Assembly: GCA_014381985.1 (NCBI GenBank)
Contig: JACNKP010000081.1
Location: 1-64,000 of the forward strand
DNA from: SAR92 clade bacterium
GTDB taxonomy: Bacteria > Pseudomonadota > Gammaproteobacteria > Pseudomonadales > Porticoccaceae
Direction of reading: 5' to 3'
Length of the DNA stretch: 64,000 nt
Shown here: piece by piece, positions 60,646 to 64,000 of the stretch
Layout: each line of letters begins with the position of its first letter
Numbering within the stretch: the first letter of the stretch is position 1
Made by a program: the position numbers and the translations under genes
The notes under the pieces: model-generated
What the model was told of the DNA's origin: nothing
What the model saw: only the letters and a program-made list of their open reading frames with translations
Database searches by the model: none

Positions 60646-61965
60646 ATGGGTGATCAAAAAACACTGAGCAAGAGCTATCGTAGCTTTGCTCTTGTCTTAC
60701 TTACTACCGTCTACGGTTTTAATTTCATCGATCGACAAATAGTAGGTATTTTGGCGCCCTTTATCCAAGAGGATCTTGGCCTTACAAATACCCAGTTAGG
60801 GCTATTAATTGGTTTGGCCTTCGCTACGTTCTACACCTGTGTTGCTATTCCTATTGCCTGGTTGGCTGACCGTTATAGTCGGGTGAATATTCTCTCTATT
60901 GCGCTGGCAACCTGGAGTGGTTTTACCGCGCTGACAGGCATGGCGGGTAATTTCATGCAAATGGGTTTTGCTCGAATGGGGGTTGGCATCGGTGAAGCGG
61001 GAGGAAGCCCACCGTCCCACTCGATCATCTCTGACATGTACCCCAAAGAAGAGCGCGCTGGAGCACTAGGCGTCTACGCAATGGGTATTCCTCTGGGTAT
61101 TATGGCCGCCTACTTTGCCACGGCATCATTGATGGGTTCTTCCGGTCAAGATGTTGATTGGCGGCGCATCTTTATTTTTCTTGGCGTCACCGGAGTTGTT
61201 TTAGCGGTACTTGTTAAACTAGTTCTGCGCGAACCGGTTCGAGGGGCAATGGAGTTTGATAATCGCACTGACATTGTTCAGCCACCCTTTAGCGAGTCGC
61301 TTAAGACTTTACTTAAGATTCCAGCCTGGTGGGCGATGTGTTTTGGAATCGCTTTTGGCTCTTTTGTTTCTTACGCTACCTCGGCATTTCAAACCAAATA
61401 TTTAGTCGTTCTTGATCCCAGTTTTGATTTCCAAACCTTGGTTATTGTTCTAGGTGTTATTAACGGCACGACCTATGCCGGCGGTGCTTTCTTCGGCGCA
61501 AAACTAGCTGACAAATGGGGCGCCAAAGACATACGAGCCTATGGTTGGCTGCCGGCCATCGCAATAGCCGTGTGTATGCCGATTGGTATACTCAGTTTTT
61601 GGGTGGCATCAGTTTGGGCTCATCTGGCCTGCACTACAGTTTTTTTACTGTTTTTAGGTATTTATCTGGGACCGAGTTTCGCCATCGCACAAACCTTGGC
61701 GCCGATTAATATGCGCGCTATGTCCACCGCATTATTCTTTTTTATCCTGAATATGGTGGCTTTGGGCGGTGGACCCACATTTACCGGCTGGTTGATCGAT
61801 GTATTTAAAGAGGGTAATCCTGATCTAGAGTCCATGCGCTATGCGATGACTGTCACCTCCTGCATGTTTATTCCTTCAATCATCAGCTTTTTGGTGGTTG
61901 CCCGTGTGTTACCAAAAGATTGGGCAGCAGCGGAAAAACGTAATGAGGAATTGGCTCGTAGCTAG
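60646..61965 (+). CDS. MFS transporter (Spinster-like)
   Basis: GFNFIDRQIVGILAPFIQEDLGLTNTQLGLLIGLAFATFYTCVAIPIAWLADRYSRVNILS, RMGVGIGEAGGSPPSHSIISDMYPKEERAGALG. Confidence 0.95.
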   Translation: MGDQKTLSKSYRSFALVLLTTVYGFNFIDRQIVGILAPFIQEDLGLTNTQLGLLIGLAFATFYTCVAIPIAWLADRYSRVNILSIALATWSGFTALTGMAGNFMQMGFARMGVGIGEAGGSPPSHSIISDMYPKEERAGALGVYAMGIPLGIMAAYFATASLMGSSGQDVDWRRIFIFLGVTGVVLAVLVKLVLREPVRGAMEFDNRTDIVQPPFSESLKTLLKIPAWWAMCFGIAFGSFVSYATSAFQTKYLVVLDPSFDFQTLVIVLGVINGTTYAGGAFFGAKLADKWGAKDIRAYGWLPAIAIAVCMPIGILSFWVASVWAHLACTTVFLLFLGIYLGPSFAIAQTLAPINMRAMSTALFFFILNMVALGGGPTFTGWLIDVFKEGNPDLESMRYAMTVTSCMFIPSIISFLVVARVLPKDWAAAEKRNEELARS

Positions 61966-61975
61966 CGAGCCTTTT

Positions 61976-63277
61976 TTAATTCATCTCGGTAATGGCTTGA
62001 TAGGTCAAATTTCTGAATTTGGATCTGATGGCTTCGGGGCTGTATATCCGCTGTACCATTAATATTGCAACTAGCTCATGTTCTGGATCAACCCAAAATA
62101 ATGTGCCGGCCATGCCACCCCAACTATAGGCGCCAACCTCAGTTGCAGATAGTTTTTGTTCGCTAGTAGCTATGCCTATGCCTAGGCCAAAGCCAACCGT
62201 TCCAGCGGTATTGGGGCGGTCAGAAAATCCCCTAGAACTAGTATCGGTTAGTTGATTGCGCTGCATCAGAGCGACCGTTGTTGGGCTGAGGAGTTGCACG
62301 CCATTTAACTCACCGCCATTAAGTAACATTTGGGCAAACCGCAAATAGTCCATAGTACTGCTAACTAGACCACCACCACCGGAGAAGAGTGACACAGGCT
62401 TACTATAGTCACTCGATTCTGGTCGATCGACTACGATCAAATTCCCATCTTTATCTACGATATGATTGGTTCCAAATCGAGCAATTTTATTTGCGGGAAT
62501 TTCAAAAAAAGTATCGTTCATCTGTAGAGGGTCAAAGATCTCTTGTTGCATAAATTCGTCCAGCGGGCGCTCTGAAATTACCTCGATAAGGCGACCTAAA
62601 ATATCGACAGAAACGCTGTATACCCACCGCGAGCCAGGTTGATAGAGTAGCGGAATATCAGCTATGGCTTTCGACATCTCATCGAGATTGGCTACTTTGA
62701 GTTGAATTGAGTCACCACGGTAGTTGGTTAAATCCAATACGCCCCGGTCCCCCCAGAGCGCCTCTCTGTAACGCTTGTCTACTTCAGTGTTACTAAAAAT
62801 GCCATAGGTCAATCCTGCGGTGTGGCTAATTAATTCTCGAATGGTTGGCGCATGATCGGGTTCGACAAGGACGTCATTTACTAATACTTTTACATTGGAA
62901 AATTCCGGTAAATACTTGGCGATAGGCTCATCTAATTGAAACTTACCTTGTTCAAATAACAACATGGCAGCAACACTAGTAATCGGTTTAGTCATCGAAT
63001 AAATACGAAACAGGGAATCTTTTTCAATGTTGGCACCAGTGTCTAAACTTAATTTCCCTACCTGTTCAAAGTGAACAATTTTACCTTTACGCGCAATAAG
63101 GGTTTGAACACCCGCAAACTTCCCTTCATCTACATAGCTCTGCATCAAAGGTTTTATCCTCGCCAGTCTATCGCTAGACATGCCCACATATTCGGGCTTT
63201 ACCGTTTTTAAGTCTGCTGCATTAAGAGAGGTTGCGGTGAGTATTAGTATGGCCAGTAAGGACGTTCTTATTCTCAT
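61976..63277 (-). CDS. serine hydrolase, class C beta-lactamase family (exported)
   Basis: Signal peptide; FRIYSMTKPITSVAAMLLFEQGKFQLDEPIAKYLPEF (SxxK), RWVYSVSVDILGRLIEVIS (Tyr motif). Confidence 0.93.
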   Translation of the reverse strand: MRIRTSLLAILILTATSLNAADLKTVKPEYVGMSSDRLARIKPLMQSYVDEGKFAGVQTLIARKGKIVHFEQVGKLSLDTGANIEKDSLFRIYSMTKPITSVAAMLLFEQGKFQLDEPIAKYLPEFSNVKVLVNDVLVEPDHAPTIRELISHTAGLTYGIFSNTEVDKRYREALWGDRGVLDLTNYRGDSIQLKVANLDEMSKAIADIPLLYQPGSRWVYSVSVDILGRLIEVISERPLDEFMQQEIFDPLQMNDTFFEIPANKIARFGTNHIVDKDGNLIVVDRPESSDYSKPVSLFSGGGGLVSSTMDYLRFAQMLLNGGELNGVQLLSPTTVALMQRNQLTDTSSRGFSDRPNTAGTVGFGLGIGIATSEQKLSATEVGAYSWGGMAGTLFWVDPEHELVAILMVQRIYSPEAIRSKFRNLTYQAITEMN

Positions 63278-63428
63278 TATTTAAGCCTGTATTTATTAAT
63301 AGTAAGATTTTTAATTAATTTACATTCTATCATCGAGTATTTAATTGAATTAAATCACGAGCTAAAAACATCTGTTGCTGCCAAGCCATTATAATATCAT
63401 CTTAGTAGGAGAGAATGAGCACAGCTAG

Positions 63429-63448
63429 CGCATGAATATTTTCATGCG
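63429..63448. promoter_or_regulatory. inverted repeat in divergent promoter region
   Basis: CGCATGAA-TATT-TTCATGCG between divergent serine hydrolase and DUF4399 genes. Confidence 0.35.
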
Positions 63449-63541
63449 GCAGGGTTATCTGACACCTCTCCTCCGTATTGTTTGTTTTTACTGTTAAACT
63501 TGAATATTAATACCCAATTTCATGTCAGAAGGAGTTTTCAA

Positions 63542-64000
63542 ATGTTGGTTGATATTAAGGGGCCTATGGTTTTGCGGATGATCTTAGCCATACACGGTTT
63601 GATGTTCATCTCAGTTGCCAGCGCCCAAGAACTTATTTCTTCAGCTCCTGGTGATGCACGGGCATACTTTATTCAGCCCGCAGACGGTCAGGTCATTGAA
63701 ACAATGGATGATAGTGGGGTGGAAATAATATTCGGTTTGACGGGTATGGATGTTTCACCCGCTGGCATGGTAGTGCCTAATTCTGGCCATCATCATTTGT
63801 TGATTAACATGGATCAATTGCCGGATCTGAATCTGCCTTTACCCGCCACCGATCAAGTACGGCATTTTGGTAAAGGTCAAACTAGTACTAAGATTAGTTT
63901 GCCGCCCGGCAAACATAGGTTGCAGTTACTATTGGCTAATCATGTCCATATTCCTCATAGCCCTGCGGTGATGTCCGACGTGATCGAAATTGAGGTTAAA
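63542..64000 (+). CDS. DUF4399-like secreted protein (partial, runs off window end)
   Basis: Open frame to the last base: ...SAPGDARAYFIQPADGQVIET...IIFGLTGMDVSPAG...NSGHHHLLINMDQLP...HFGKGQTSTKISLPPGKHRLQLLLANHVHIPHSPAVMSDVIEIEVK. Confidence 0.85.
   Translation, partial: MLVDIKGPMVLRMILAIHGLMFISVASAQELISSAPGDARAYFIQPADGQVIETMDDSGVEIIFGLTGMDVSPAGMVVPNSGHHHLLINMDQLPDLNLPLPATDQVRHFGKGQTSTKISLPPGKHRLQLLLANHVHIPHSPAVMSDVIEIEVK

Noticed and set aside
1-64000. tRNA, rRNA, prophage, toxin-antitoxin or defence-island genes
   Set aside because: None recognised on reading the sequence and ORF translations; a tRNAscan/Rfam/DefenseFinder run would be needed to rule them out.

Overview
This 64 kb window reads as chromosomal DNA from a marine-type gammaproteobacterium, possibly SAR92/Porticoccaceae-like. 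That placement is inferred from gene content and was not tested. Coding density is high, and I saw no rRNA, tRNA, CRISPR array, transposase or prophage. Main contents: (1) a proteorhodopsin (33.2-33.9 kb) followed by a tightly packed retinal pathway, crtE-crtI-crtB-crtY-blh-idi2 (34.0-40.4 kb), with a hairpin terminator between the opsin and crtE. (2) A TonB-dependent receptor followed by a halogenase / SapC / JmjC-like cupin / halogenase cassette (40.8-48.9 kb). (3) A carotenoid-cleavage-type oxygenase and a double-HxlR regulator, divergent from a nitronate monooxygenase / acyl-CoA ligase / thiolase / thiolase operon (49.6-57.2 kb). (4) A catabolic region with an acyl-CoA synthetase, BCCT transporter, class II aldolase, amidohydrolase, PQQ quinohaemoprotein dehydrogenase, FAD oxidoreductase, NhaC antiporter, Ntn-hydrolase and M14-type peptidase (6.2-19.5 kb). 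(5) A near-identical 613-bp direct duplication (21122-21734 / 22246-22858) that flanks a cupin gene and leaves an orphan C-terminal piece of an M16 protease. (6) Housekeeping genes such as pckG, aceE, azurin, a ferredoxin-NADP reductase and an HD-GYP protein. (7) A gamma-glutamyltransferase C-terminal remnant next to an intact ggt gene. The most unusual features are the recent duplication with the captured cupin, the halogenase cassette with one atypical halogenase, and the carotenoid-oxygenase / CoA-degradation locus in a retinal-producing genome.
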